A stretch of 64,000 nucleotides of DNA from JBDHWG01 sp046328505 (lineage in GTDB: Bacteria; Chloroflexota; Anaerolineae; Epilineales; JAHCIE01): assembly GCA_046328505.1 (NCBI GenBank), contig JAXLWL010000002.1:620001-684000 (forward strand). Direction: 5' to 3'. The position numbers were made by a program, and so were the translations under genes. The notes beneath the pieces are model-generated. The model was not told the DNA's origin. It saw only the letters and a program-made list of their open reading frames with translations, and ran no database searches. This document shows positions 41,990-51,055 of the stretch, one piece after another (within the stretch, counting starts at the first letter, position 1; the number at the start of each line of letters is the position of its first letter).

Positions 41990-44902
41990 CTAGTAGAGGC
42001 GGAAGAGGAAAGGTATCACCTGTTCGTTGCTGTATTTTGCGAACAGGGCGTAGCACCCCTTCACTGTCGGCATCTGCCAGTTGAATACCCAGAGGCTCTG
42101 GAGCGAGTCGTACTTCGGATTTGTGCTACTGAACCCAGTGGCGCTGGGGAAGCTGTCGCTGTACGCCGGCGTGCTTGCGCCGCACGTCATGCCGGTATAT
42201 CGCACCGCCGCAACTGTTCCTGTCGTGACCGCTGTCCCCGAGGCGGATGTCAACCGCCACTTCACGATCGTGTACCACGGCCCCATGCCCGTTGGGTACA
42301 GGTTGTTGACGCTCGGCGGCCCCAGGGTGGGCGAGACGTAGGTGACCCTATAGCCGACGGTGTAGCTGACGAGCGCTGTCGCCGTGTTGCCCGCCTTGTC
42401 CGTGGCTGTGCAGCTCAAGGCCCTTGTTCCGACGCTCGTCGTGTCCACGGCGTCGCAGCTCTGAGAGAAGATGCCGGACACTGAATCGTTCGCGTTGGGT
42501 GAAGCGCTGGCTGCGCCGCCCAGCACTGGCGGGTTGGGCGAAATTGTCGTGTTGAAGGTCGGCAAGCCAGAGTCGATCTTGAACGGGCCCGCGTCGATGG
42601 CGGGCGCGCAATTGCCGGTGGTATCGCAGACTTGCCCCGAGGAGATGGTGACGGCCGTGCCGTTGGCCCCTGTGGATTGCGTGAAGCTGCACGACGCGCC
42701 GCTGCATCCGTTCGGGCCGGCAAGCCCGCTTCCGGCGTCGCTAGCCGCGAAGCCCGCGCGCTGTGTCCCGCGACACCAGCCGTTCGTCCCAGGCGTCGAG
42801 CAGCTATCCGCCACGGCGTTGCGCGTCACCGTTGGTGGAGTCTTGTCAATCTGGATGGGGCCGAAGGTCGCGGGAAGGCTACTGTTGCCCGCGTTGTCGG
42901 TCGCCGTTCCACTCGCCGAGGGTGTGACACCGTCGCTGCCGAAGACCTGGTCGGCGGGGCAGGTTGCTACACCGGAGCCGTTAGTGTCGGCGCACGTGAA
43001 GTGAACGGTGACGGTCTGGTTCGTCCAGGTCCCGGCGGTGTAGGTTGTGTTGTCGGCTTTCTTTGCGCTCGCGCTGATCGTCGGTAGGGTCTTGTCGATC
43101 TGGATGGGACCGAAAGCGGCGGCGAGGCTGGTATTGCCCGCGTTGTCCGTCGCCGTTCCACTCGCCGAGAGGGTGACACCGTCGCTGCTGAAGACCTGGT
43201 CCGGGGGGCAGGTCGCCACGCCGGAGCCGTTGGTGTCCGCGCACGTAAAGTGGGCGGTGACGGTCTGGTTCGTCCAGGTTCCGGCCGTGTAGGCTGTGTT
43301 GTCGGCCCTCTTCGCGCTCGCGCTAATCGTGGGCGGGGTGGTGTCGCGCTTGATGATAACTTGCAGGCTGTTCGTCCCGCCGCCGCTCGTAGCGGTGCAC
43401 GTCAGGGGTGTGCCGGCTGTGTCCGCGCTGATCGTTGTCGGGCTGCAGCCGCTCGACGATATGATACTCGACTCGGGGTCGCTCACGCTCCATGCGACGC
43501 TGACATCGCTGGTGTACCAGCCCGTCGAACACGGTTGGCCGTTGCACGTGACGCTGATGACCGGTGGGGTCGGGTCGGGAACCTCGTAGGCGCCCATGTC
43601 AACGCGGCCGTTGACGATGCGCGACTTGCCGTCGAGATCGGTGCCGGGCAGGGGCGGAATCGCCGCGTTCGGGTCGCCGGCGTCAATGGCTGGGGAGCCG
43701 AGGCCGAGGCGCAGGTCGCCTGCCGTTGTCGGCAGAAGGTTCGGATCGGGTGTCACAGGCGAGACGAACTGCGGATTGATGTCGATGTTTCCCGTGCCTG
43801 TGAAGCCGTCCTTAACGTCGCTATAGGAGACAATCGGCGGGAAGGAGCCGACGCTCGTAATCTCGCCCTTGGTGTTGCCCCACACGATACTGTTGCTGAT
43901 AGTTGGGCTGTACGTTCCCAAATTGGAATTGTTGGCGCTGTAGACTCCGCCGCCGCTCGTGTCGGCGTAGTTGCCGTTGATGCTGACGTTCGTCAGCACT
44001 GCGCTCCCTGTGTCGTTGTACAACCCTCCACCGCTTGTGTAGGCCAGGTTGCCGCGGAAAACGACGTTCGTGAGCGTCAGGCCAGCGATTTGGTCGTTGT
44101 AGACCCCGCCTCCGTTATACGTGCTGGTGTTTCCGATGAACGCGCCGTTGGTGAGTGTCGTGCTGCCATAGCCGTTGTTGTACAGCCCGCCGCCGCGACC
44201 AGCGAGATTGCTGATGAACTTGACATTGGTCAGCGTGGGGGAACTGTTGAAGCCAACTATCATACCGCCGCCAGCCTGCGTCGCAGCGTTCCCCTTGAGG
44301 ACCACGTTCGCCACGGTGGGGCTGCTGACGCTGTCAACATACATGCCCCCGCCGCGGTCGGGAAGGGCGGCGCCCGAGGAAAGGGGCGTAGTGACGACCC
44401 CGTCGGCATTCCCACTCTGGATGGTGAAGCCATCGAGGATAGCCGAAGCGTTCAAGCCCGCCGGCGCGGTCACGACATGATAAACGTTCTCGTCCATGTT
44501 CTGGTAGAAGGCCTGGTCGTTCCCGAGCAGGTCACCGCTGAGCGTTGTGACGTTGGTCGTCGGGTTGCGCCCATCACGCGTTGTCTCCGTCCCGGTAAAC
44601 CCGCCGTAGACGGCGACGCCTGTCTTGAGACCGAAGGTAGCAGTGCGCGTGTCCGTCAGGTTGGTCGTGTCCGGCTTGTATGTGCCCGCCTTGACCCACA
44701 GCTCGTCGCCGCTGCCCGCGCCAGCGAGGGCAGCGCTCAGGTCCTTACCATCACTCCAGGATGTGCCTGCGCCCGTGCCGCTGGGCACGACGTAGATGAT
44801 GCTGCCGGCGTGGGCAGGCTGCCCGACGGTTAGGACGAGCGCCACGGCCACGAGTGCGAGCAATGCACGCAGCCATGGGCGAGAAGCGACGAGGAGCCTC
44901 AT
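41990..44902 (-). CDS. secreted beta-helix protein with Ig-like repeats (paralogue A)
   Basis: A 970-residue exported protein. The signal peptide covers residues 1-32 (LLALVAVALVLTVGQPAHA). A right-handed beta-helix follows. It starts IIYVVPSGTGAGTSWSDG and GDELWVKAGTYKP, then has about six rungs of the SPTLTNVxFxGNxA...GGG(L/M)YN type found in Pmp-like adhesins. The middle has two tandem 83-residue Ig-like units (TISASAK...FGPIQID). The C-terminus has further cysteine-containing Ig-like units and a domain ending GCYALFAKYSNEQVIPFLFRLY. AGGAGG lies before the ATG at 44902. It converges on the giant protein and follows a paralogue by 58 bases on the same strand, likely one transcript. A role in adhesion or cell-surface binding is inferred. 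Confidence 0.85.
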   Translation of the reverse strand: MRLLVASRPWLRALLALVAVALVLTVGQPAHAGSIIYVVPSGTGAGTSWSDGKDLSAALAGAGSGDELWVKAGTYKPDTTNLTDTRTATFGLKTGVAVYGGFTGTETTRDGRNPTTNVTTLSGDLLGNDQAFYQNMDENVYHVVTAPAGLNASAILDGFTIQSGNADGVVTTPLSSGAALPDRGGGMYVDSVSSPTVANVVLKGNAATQAGGGMIVGFNSSPTLTNVKFISNLAGRGGGLYNNGYGSTTLTNGAFIGNTSTYNGGGVYNDQIAGLTLTNVVFRGNLAYTSGGGLYNDTGSAVLTNVSINGNYADTSGGGVYSANNSNLGTYSPTISNSIVWGNTKGEITSVGSFPPIVSYSDVKDGFTGTGNIDINPQFVSPVTPDPNLLPTTAGDLRLGLGSPAIDAGDPNAAIPPLPGTDLDGKSRIVNGRVDMGAYEVPDPTPPVISVTCNGQPCSTGWYTSDVSVAWSVSDPESSIISSSGCSPTTISADTAGTPLTCTATSGGGTNSLQVIIKRDTTPPTISASAKRADNTAYTAGTWTNQTVTAHFTCADTNGSGVATCPPDQVFSSDGVTLSASGTATDNAGNTSLAAAFGPIQIDKTLPTISASAKKADNTTYTAGTWTNQTVTVHFTCADTNGSGVATCPADQVFGSDGVTPSASGTATDNAGNSSLPATFGPIQIDKTPPTVTRNAVADSCSTPGTNGWCRGTQRAGFAASDAGSGLAGPNGCSGASCSFTQSTGANGTAVTISSGQVCDTTGNCAPAIDAGPFKIDSGLPTFNTTISPNPPVLGGAASASPNANDSVSGIFSQSCDAVDTTSVGTRALSCTATDKAGNTATALVSYTVGYRVTYVSPTLGPPSVNNLYPTGMGPWYTIVKWRLTSASGTAVTTGTVAAVRYTGMTCGASTPAYSDSFPSATGFSSTNPKYDSLQSLWVFNWQMPTVKGCYALFAKYSNEQVIPFLFRLY
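42848..43345 (-). repeat. two tandem 249-bp units encoding 83-residue Ig-like repeats
   Basis: Copy A is 43097-43345 and copy B 42848-43096. They are nearly identical, in frame, and share ADNTxYTAGTWTNQTVT and HFTCADTNGSGVATCP at protein level. The similarity at DNA level points to recent internal duplication. Confidence 0.85.
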
Positions 44903-44960
44903 GTTTCCTCCTGTGTGTATTGACCGAGGGGTGTCATCCAGTTGGAACGTACCTGCGCCA

Positions 44961-47354
44961 CTAGTTCAGACGGTAGAGAGCCGTGAGGACGTCACCGCTG
45001 TTGAGCCTGATGTAGAGGGTGTAGCAACCCTTCGCCGATGGCAGCTGCCAGTTGAACAACCACACGCCCTGCAGGGTGTCGTACCGGGGGTTCGTGCTGC
45101 TGAAACCGCCCGCCACCGCCAGGCTGTCGCTATAGGTCGGGATCGTCCCTCCACACGTCGTGGGGGGCGCGAATCGCACCGCTGCTACCAGGCCTGCCGC
45201 CGTTATCGCAGTCCCCGCTGCATTTGTCAACCGCCATTTGACTGGGGTGTATGTCGTCCCGGCGCCGGACACATAGAGGTTGTTGACGCCGGGTGGCGCC
45301 AGCGTCGGCGAGGTGTAGACCAACCTGTAGCCGACGGTGTAGCTCACCACGCTGCTCGTGGAATTGCCTGCTGCGTCCGTCGCCCGACAGGTGAGGGTCT
45401 TGGGGCCGACGCTAGAGGTGTCGACCGCGTCGCAACTCTGGCTTGCGACGCCTGAGAGGGTGTCCGTGGCGTTGGGCGAGGCGGTGGCTGTACCGCCCAG
45501 AATTGGTGGGTTCGGCGAGATGGTCGGGTTGAGCGTTGGCGCGTTGGAATCTATCTTGAACGGGCCGGCCAGGATCCCAGGATTGCAGTTGTTGGACGTG
45601 TCGCACACCAGCCCAGACGCGATGGTAACGCCGCTGCCGTTGGTCGTGCTGGTTTGGGTGAAGTTGCACGTCGCGCCGCTGCACGGGCTGGCGACGCCGC
45701 TGCCCGCGTCGCTGGCGGTAAAGCCCGCCGTTTGCATCCCGCGACACCAGCCGTTGTTGCCATTGAGCGCGCAGCCGTTGGCCGCCGGATTGAGTGTGAC
45801 CGAGGGCGGAACCTTGTCGCCTACCTCGTAAGCGCCCAGATCGACCGTGCCGAAGGCGATGCGCGGTCCGCCGTCCAGGTCGGTGGCGGGAAGGCTGGGG
45901 TTCGTGACGGCATTGTTGCCCACGTTGATGGCAGGCGAGCTGTCCTGGAGGTGCAGGTCACCCGTCGTCGTCGGCGCGGCCGTGGTGATGGACGAGATGA
46001 ACTTCGGGTCGGCGTTGATGTTGCCCGTGCCGGCATAGACGCCTGACGCCTGCTGCACATCGCTGTAGGTCACCGTCGCACCGGAGCTAAAGATCTCACC
46101 GCCCACGTCGCCCCAGAAGATGCTGTTGCGGACGACCGGCGTGCTCTCGGGCGCGTATTGGCTGGCCGGCGCGCTATACATCCCGCCACCACTGCCGCTC
46201 GCCTTGTTGCCACTCATCGTAACATTCGTGAGCACCGGGTTGCTCCCGTTGTTGGCGAGGCCTCCTCCATTGGAGGCGAAGTTGCCGCTGAAGACAACAT
46301 TGGTTAACGTCGCCGTGCCGCCGTTGCTGTACATTCCGCCGCCGAAGCCGGTGTTAGCGTTGACACCGTTGGCCGAGTTGCCGCTGAAGACGACGTTGAT
46401 CAGCGTCAGGGTGATGGTGTTGTTGGCCATCCCGCCGCCGTCGAGAGCAGTGTTGCCGCTGAACGTCACGTTAGTCAGTATCGGGCTGCTTCCGTTGTTG
46501 AACACTCCGCCACCATCGCTGACGGACGAGTTGTTGTTGAACGTCACGTTGTTGAACGTCGGGGTGTCCCCTAGGTTGAGTATCGCGCCGCCACTGCCGT
46601 TGGAACTGTTGCCGGTGAAAGTGACGTTGGTCAGCGTTGGATTGCCCACAATGAGCATCGCACCGCCACCATTGACGGAGGAGTTGCCCATAAAGACCAC
46701 GTTAGTCAGCGTGGCGTCGCCGATGTTCCACATCGCTCCACCCTGACCGCTGGCGAAGTTGCCGCTGAAGGTGACGTTTGCCAGCGTTGGGCTGCCGTTG
46801 TTGTTGTACATCCCGGCGCCGAAGTCAGAAGCGTTGCCGCCCTTGATGGTAAAACCGTCGAGGACGGCGGTGCTGTCCGCCAAATTAGCCGTCACGACGT
46901 GGTAGCTGTTGTCAGTGTTATTAGTGAAATTCGGTCCGTCATCGCCCGCCAGGTCACCGCTGAGCGTTGTGACGTTCGTCGTCGGGTTGCGCTGGGCGCG
47001 CGTCGTCTCCGTCCCGGCGAAGCCACCGTAAACGGCGACGCCGTTTTTGATGGTGAAGGTTGCACTGCGGTCGGCGCCCGTCGTGGGCTTGTACGTGCCG
47101 GCCTTGACCCAGAGCTCGTCGCCACTGCCCGCGCCGGCGAGTGCCGCGCTCAGGTCCTTGCCATCGCTCCACGACGTGCCCGCGCCTGTGCCGCCCGGCA
47201 CGACATAGACGATGCTGCCGGCGTGGGCAGGCTGACCAACGGCGAGGACGGCTGCGAAGGCAACAGCAACGAGAAAGGCGTACAGACAGACACGCGAGAC
47301 CGAGGTCTGACGCGCGACGACACGAACGACGCGGGGAATATAGGACGTAAACAT
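44961..47354 (-). CDS. secreted beta-helix protein (paralogue B)
   Basis: A 797-residue exported protein paralogous to its neighbour. The signal peptide ends at QPAHA (residue 45). It has the same opening (VYVVPGGTGAGTSWSDG, GDELWVKAGTYKP) and the GGFAGTETTR and NPTTNVTTLSGDL segments. About eight beta-helix rungs of the NGSPTLANVTFSGN type follow, versus about six in paralogue A. The C-terminal part keeps one Ig-like section (SQSCDAVDTSSVG) and ends GCYTLYIRLNSGDVLTALYRLN. It lacks the tandem 249-bp repeats. ATG 47354 is preferred because the hydrophobic core then falls at the usual place; an ATG at 47402 is in frame. It diverges from the second SARP-like regulator. Confidence 0.85.
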   Translation of the reverse strand: MFTSYIPRVVRVVARQTSVSRVCLYAFLVAVAFAAVLAVGQPAHAGSIVYVVPGGTGAGTSWSDGKDLSAALAGAGSGDELWVKAGTYKPTTGADRSATFTIKNGVAVYGGFAGTETTRAQRNPTTNVTTLSGDLAGDDGPNFTNNTDNSYHVVTANLADSTAVLDGFTIKGGNASDFGAGMYNNNGSPTLANVTFSGNFASGQGGAMWNIGDATLTNVVFMGNSSVNGGGAMLIVGNPTLTNVTFTGNSSNGSGGAILNLGDTPTFNNVTFNNNSSVSDGGGVFNNGSSPILTNVTFSGNTALDGGGMANNTITLTLINVVFSGNSANGVNANTGFGGGMYSNGGTATLTNVVFSGNFASNGGGLANNGSNPVLTNVTMSGNKASGSGGGMYSAPASQYAPESTPVVRNSIFWGDVGGEIFSSGATVTYSDVQQASGVYAGTGNINADPKFISSITTAAPTTTGDLHLQDSSPAINVGNNAVTNPSLPATDLDGGPRIAFGTVDLGAYEVGDKVPPSVTLNPAANGCALNGNNGWCRGMQTAGFTASDAGSGVASPCSGATCNFTQTSTTNGSGVTIASGLVCDTSNNCNPGILAGPFKIDSNAPTLNPTISPNPPILGGTATASPNATDTLSGVASQSCDAVDTSSVGPKTLTCRATDAAGNSTSSVVSYTVGYRLVYTSPTLAPPGVNNLYVSGAGTTYTPVKWRLTNAAGTAITAAGLVAAVRFAPPTTCGGTIPTYSDSLAVAGGFSSTNPRYDTLQGVWLFNWQLPSAKGCYTLYIRLNSGDVLTALYRLN

Positions 47355-47379
47355 GCGTGTAGCGACCCCCTGTGAAATC

Positions 47380-47388
47380 TGATATAAT
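47380..47388 (+). promoter_or_regulatory. extended -10 promoter for the second SARP-like gene
   Basis: TGATATAAT is a perfect extended -10 (TG, one base, TATAAT). No clear -35 is seen 16-18 bases upstream, which is common for extended -10 promoters. A start near 47395 would give a leader of about 60-85 bases to the regulator at 47454-47481. Confidence 0.5.
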
Positions 47389-47453
47389 GTGGCCCCGTCC
47401 ATTAGTTGCCAGCACGGTCACGATAACACGCAAGCGTCGGGAAAACGTGACGG

Positions 47454-50400
47454 ATGAATTGGTCAGGGGGGATGGGGGAATTGGCGCACCTCACGCTGTC
47501 GCTACTTGGCTCGATTCAGATGACCCTCGACGGTCGGGCCCTCGTCGAGTTCGAGTCGGACAAAGCTCGCGCTTTGCTCATCTACCTTGCCCTCGCGGCT
47601 GGCCGCCCCATTCGCCGCGAGACGCTGAGCACTCTCCTGTGGCCTGAGCAGGACGACAAGAGCGCGCTTCAGAACCTGCGCAAGACGCTCCACCGGCTGC
47701 GCCAGGCTATTCGGGACGTTGACTCTGACCATCAACCCTTTCTCCTCGTCACACCACAGGCGGTGGAATTCAACGCCGCGGCCGATTTCGATCTGGACAT
47801 CTCCGCGTTCAGGACGCTTCTGGCTGAGACGCAGCACCACCGCCACCGTCGTCTGTCGGGATGCCGGACATGCGCGGAGCGTCTGGCACGCGCGGCCGAC
47901 CTCTACCGCAGAGATTTTCTCGCCGGTTTCGTTCTCAAAGACAGTGCGCCCTTTGACGAGTGGTGCGCTATCCAGCGCGAGCAGCTGCACGCGCAAGCGC
48001 TGGATGCGCTTGGCCAGGTCGCGACGTATCATGAGCGGCGCGGCGATTATCTAACCGCGAGCGAGTACGCGCGCCGCCAACTGGAGCTGGAGCCCTGGCT
48101 GGAGGCGGCCCACCGTCAACTCATGCGAGCCTTCTGGGGCGGGGGCCGCCGCGCGGCGGCGCTGGCGCAATATGAGCAGTGTCGGAAGATCCTCGCCGCG
48201 GAATGGGGTGTAGCGCCCGATGCCGAGACGGTTGCGTTGTACGAACAGATCCGAGACGGCCAGGCGGCAGTGCCCCGCGCCGATCCTATCGCTCCGGCGC
48301 GCCACTTTCCGCCGCGGCGAACATCGTTCGTGGGCCGCGAGACCGAGCTGGCGCAGATTTCAGACAGGTTGCAGGACCCGGACTGCCGCCTGCTGACGAT
48401 AATCGGCGCCGGGGGAAGCGGGAAGACGCGGCTGGCGGTTGAGGCTGCGCTCCGCGACGCCGGAGCCTTTCAGGACGGCGCCTGTTTCGTGTCGCTCGCT
48501 CCCCTTGCCTCGGGTGATTTGGTCACACCGACCCTGGCCCAACTGCTGCGGATACCTGTGCCCTCTGGGGCCGATGTCAAAGCGCGCGTTTTCGACTGGC
48601 TCCGCGACAAAGAAATGCTTCTCGTACTCGACAACTTCGAGCACCTGATCCCAGACGCCCTCATCGTGAGCGAGCTTCTGGAAAGCTGTCCCTCGCTGAC
48701 CATCCTCGCAACGAGCCGCGAAGCCTTGCGCCTCTATGGCGAGCACATCGTTCCACTCGCCCCGCTTGCGGTCCCCGTCTTACAGCGCGTGGGAAGAAGG
48801 GCGAGCCTCGCCGAGTTGTCCGTGTTTCCGTCAATCGAGCTGTTTGTCCAGCGCTCACAGGCGGTCGCGCCGGTCTTTAGCTTATCGGACGGGAACGCGG
48901 GGGTCGTCGGCGAGATCTGCGCTCGCCTCGACGGTCTCCCACTGGCGATCGAGCTTGCCGCGGCCCGCGCCGGGGTGTACGCGCCCGACGAGCTGCTGGC
49001 GCGGCTCAAGCAAAGCTTTGCTTTGTTGCCGCCGGGGGGAAGGGACCTGCCGCCACGGCAGCGAACGTTGCGACAGACGATCGAGTGGAGCTACAACTTG
49101 CTGGCTCCGCTGGAGCAGGTTCTTTTTCGCCGCCTGGCCGTATTCGCCGGTGGCTTCGATATGACCTCGGCTGAGGCTGTGTGCAATGCCGACCGAGCGC
49201 TAGGGTCAGACGCGCGGGAGGTGCTGGCGGCCCTTGTGGACAAGAGCCTCATTAGCTATGTGCAGCTCACGGACGCGGGGCCGACGACGGGGGCAGCGCT
49301 GCGCTACGATTTCCTGGAGACAATTCGCGAGTATGCGTGGAGTCGGTTAGACGAGAGCGGCGAGATGGACGCGGTGCGCCGCTGGCATCTGGCCTACTTC
49401 ACCGAGCTGGCCGAGGAGGCCGAGGCCAAGCTGACGAGCGCCGAGCGGCCGCTCTGGTTGGGACGGCTGGACGTTGAGCAGAGCAACCTGCGCTCGGTGC
49501 TGGCGTGGGCCATCGAGGCGGAGCCGGTCGGGGCGCTGCGGCTGGCGACGGCGCTGGGTACGATGTGGGAAGTGCGGCTACCCCTGTTCATCGGCGATGA
49601 GATTTTGCGGCGGGCTTTGAGCCGCGCCCAGGATGCCCCCCCAACCCTTCGCGCCAAGGCCCTATATTGGGTGGGGCGTATGGCATTGCGCAAGGGGGTG
49701 CTGCGCCAGGCTCACATGGAGCTAACCGAGAGCCTCGATCTGTACCGCGGGCTTGGCGACCGGCGCGGTCTCGCGTTGACGCTCAACGATCTCGCGAGCG
49801 TGATGCTCTGGCAGGGTAAGTACACGGAGGCCGAGGCTGCGCTGGAGGAGAGTCTTGCCATCAGGCGCGAGTTTGGCGAGGCCTGGTGGATCGCCCAGAC
49901 CCTCAACAACCTGGGGATGGTGAATTATCGGCGTGGGACATACAGCGCGGCGCAGCGCTATTTCGAGGAGTGTCTGCATTACTTCCGACAGACCGGGGCG
50001 GAGATGCCTCTCGCGTGGCCGATCGGCGGCCTGGGGGAGGCTGCGCTAGGGGCCGGTGAATACGCGGAGGCGCGCCGTCTGTTGGAAGAGAGCGTAGCGA
50101 TCTGGCGGCGAAACAAGTTCGCGTGGGCACTCGCCTACCGTCTCAACGACCTCGGCCTGCTCATGTCTACGGTCGGCGACCAGGGCGCGGCGCGACGAAT
50201 CTATGCCGAGTCGTTGGCTATCTCGCGTGAGATCGGCGACGAGCGGGGGCTGGCGTTTGCCCTCGACGGGCTTGCCCGGGTTGCTGCGGCGGAGGGCCAC
50301 GCCGTCACGGCCGCGAAGCTGTTCGGGGCTGCTTCGGTGCGGTGGGAAACGAGTAACGCTACCCTGTCCCAGATCGAGCTGGCTGCCCACGAGGGTGCTC

Positions 50401-50522
50401 TGGAGCAAGTCCGCCTGGAGCTAGGCGACACGCGCGCGCAAGACGAGTTGAGCGTTGGCCGATTGCTGAGCCTGGAGCAAGTGACGACACTCTTAACAGA
50501 ACTGGAAGTCAGCCAGGCATGA
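47454..50522 (+). CDS. SARP/AfsR-like transcriptional regulator: DNA-binding, BTAD, ATPase and TPR domains
   Basis: A protein of up to 1022 residues with the same architecture as the regulator at 26502-29345. The winged helix reads LTLSLLGSIQMTLDG and IYLALAAGRPIRRETLSTLLWPEQ. The BTAD domain includes QREQLHAQALDALGQV and WLEAAHRQLMRAFWGGGRRAAAL. The ATPase begins FVGRETELAQISDRL, with Walker A GAGGSGKT near residue 320 and MLLVLDNFEHL. A long TPR array to the C-terminus includes ALTLNDLASVMLWQGKY and LNNLGMVNYRRGTYSAAQR. The start is uncertain: ATG 47454, ATG 47472, or TTG 47481. The TTG has AGGGGGG spaced nine bases and would give the typical beginning MAHLTLSLLG. It diverges from the beta-helix genes. 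Confidence 0.92.
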   Translation: MNWSGGMGELAHLTLSLLGSIQMTLDGRALVEFESDKARALLIYLALAAGRPIRRETLSTLLWPEQDDKSALQNLRKTLHRLRQAIRDVDSDHQPFLLVTPQAVEFNAAADFDLDISAFRTLLAETQHHRHRRLSGCRTCAERLARAADLYRRDFLAGFVLKDSAPFDEWCAIQREQLHAQALDALGQVATYHERRGDYLTASEYARRQLELEPWLEAAHRQLMRAFWGGGRRAAALAQYEQCRKILAAEWGVAPDAETVALYEQIRDGQAAVPRADPIAPARHFPPRRTSFVGRETELAQISDRLQDPDCRLLTIIGAGGSGKTRLAVEAALRDAGAFQDGACFVSLAPLASGDLVTPTLAQLLRIPVPSGADVKARVFDWLRDKEMLLVLDNFEHLIPDALIVSELLESCPSLTILATSREALRLYGEHIVPLAPLAVPVLQRVGRRASLAELSVFPSIELFVQRSQAVAPVFSLSDGNAGVVGEICARLDGLPLAIELAAARAGVYAPDELLARLKQSFALLPPGGRDLPPRQRTLRQTIEWSYNLLAPLEQVLFRRLAVFAGGFDMTSAEAVCNADRALGSDAREVLAALVDKSLISYVQLTDAGPTTGAALRYDFLETIREYAWSRLDESGEMDAVRRWHLAYFTELAEEAEAKLTSAERPLWLGRLDVEQSNLRSVLAWAIEAEPVGALRLATALGTMWEVRLPLFIGDEILRRALSRAQDAPPTLRAKALYWVGRMALRKGVLRQAHMELTESLDLYRGLGDRRGLALTLNDLASVMLWQGKYTEAEAALEESLAIRREFGEAWWIAQTLNNLGMVNYRRGTYSAAQRYFEECLHYFRQTGAEMPLAWPIGGLGEAALGAGEYAEARRLLEESVAIWRRNKFAWALAYRLNDLGLLMSTVGDQGAARRIYAESLAISREIGDERGLAFALDGLARVAAAEGHAVTAAKLFGAASVRWETSNATLSQIELAAHEGALEQVRLELGDTRAQDELSVGRLLSLEQVTTLLTELEVSQA

Positions 50523-50595
50523 GCTTCCGACTGACGCTGGGCCGAAGAAGGGCGACCCCTTCGACGACCCGGCGTTCCTCGCGGTCTTCGACCGC

Positions 50596-51000
50596 CTATT
50601 GTTGCGCGGGAGGGCCGTAGACGTTGACCTTGACCGGCTCCAGCGCCACGACGACACGACTCTGGCCGGGGCCGTCCATGGCGCGCAGATCCATGCCGTA
50701 CTTGCGCGTGATTTTGTCGGCAAAGGCATAGTTGTCGTCAGGGGTGATCGTCGCGCGGGCACGGATTTCGAGCGTGCGGTACGGATTGGCGCGGTCGAGC
50801 ACGAAGAAACTGCACTCTGGATGCTCTGCCAGGTTCTTGGTCTTCTGCCTGGCCGTGTTCAACGACATTTTCACGACACCATCGTCGTCCAGCAAGAACC
50901 ATAGAGCGGTGACCTGGGGAGAGCCGTCCGGCCCGATTGTTGCCAGCATTGCGACGTCTGTCGATAGCAGGTCGATGTGGGATTCGGGAATTGTGGTCAT
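50596..51000 (-). CDS. PPOX-class F420/flavin-dependent oxidoreductase
   Basis: A 134-residue split-barrel protein of the PNPOx-like class related to mycobacterial Rv1155-type F420-binding proteins. It reads VAMLATIGPDGSPQVTALWFLLDDDG, then MSLNTARQKTKNLAEHPECSFFVLD, which are the cofactor-binding strands, and TLEIRARATITPDD. The start is ATG 51000 rather than ATG 51006: AAGGAG at 51008-51013 is one base from the first but seven from the second. It is the second split-barrel flavoprotein in the window; with the Ddn-like gene it suggests an organism that makes F420. It converges on the SARP-like gene. Confidence 0.87.
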   Translation of the reverse strand: MTTIPESHIDLLSTDVAMLATIGPDGSPQVTALWFLLDDDGVVKMSLNTARQKTKNLAEHPECSFFVLDRANPYRTLEIRARATITPDDNYAFADKITRKYGMDLRAMDGPGQSRVVVALEPVKVNVYGPPAQQ

Positions 51001-51055
51001 TGTCATACTCCTTGTGTGATGTGAACTGAGGATCAAGACGCGGGCCGAGCGGCCA

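Noticed and set aside
43250..44833. A 527-codon open frame on the plus strand within the beta-helix gene
   Set aside because: The minus-strand frame has a signal peptide, beta-helix rungs and a good ribosome site; the plus-strand product is Arg/Ala/Val-rich without a domain.
46180..46790. Regularly spaced short repeats that might look like a CRISPR or satellite array
   Set aside because: They are degenerate, in frame, and encode beta-helix rungs (PTLTNVTFSGN type); spacers are not unique sequences.
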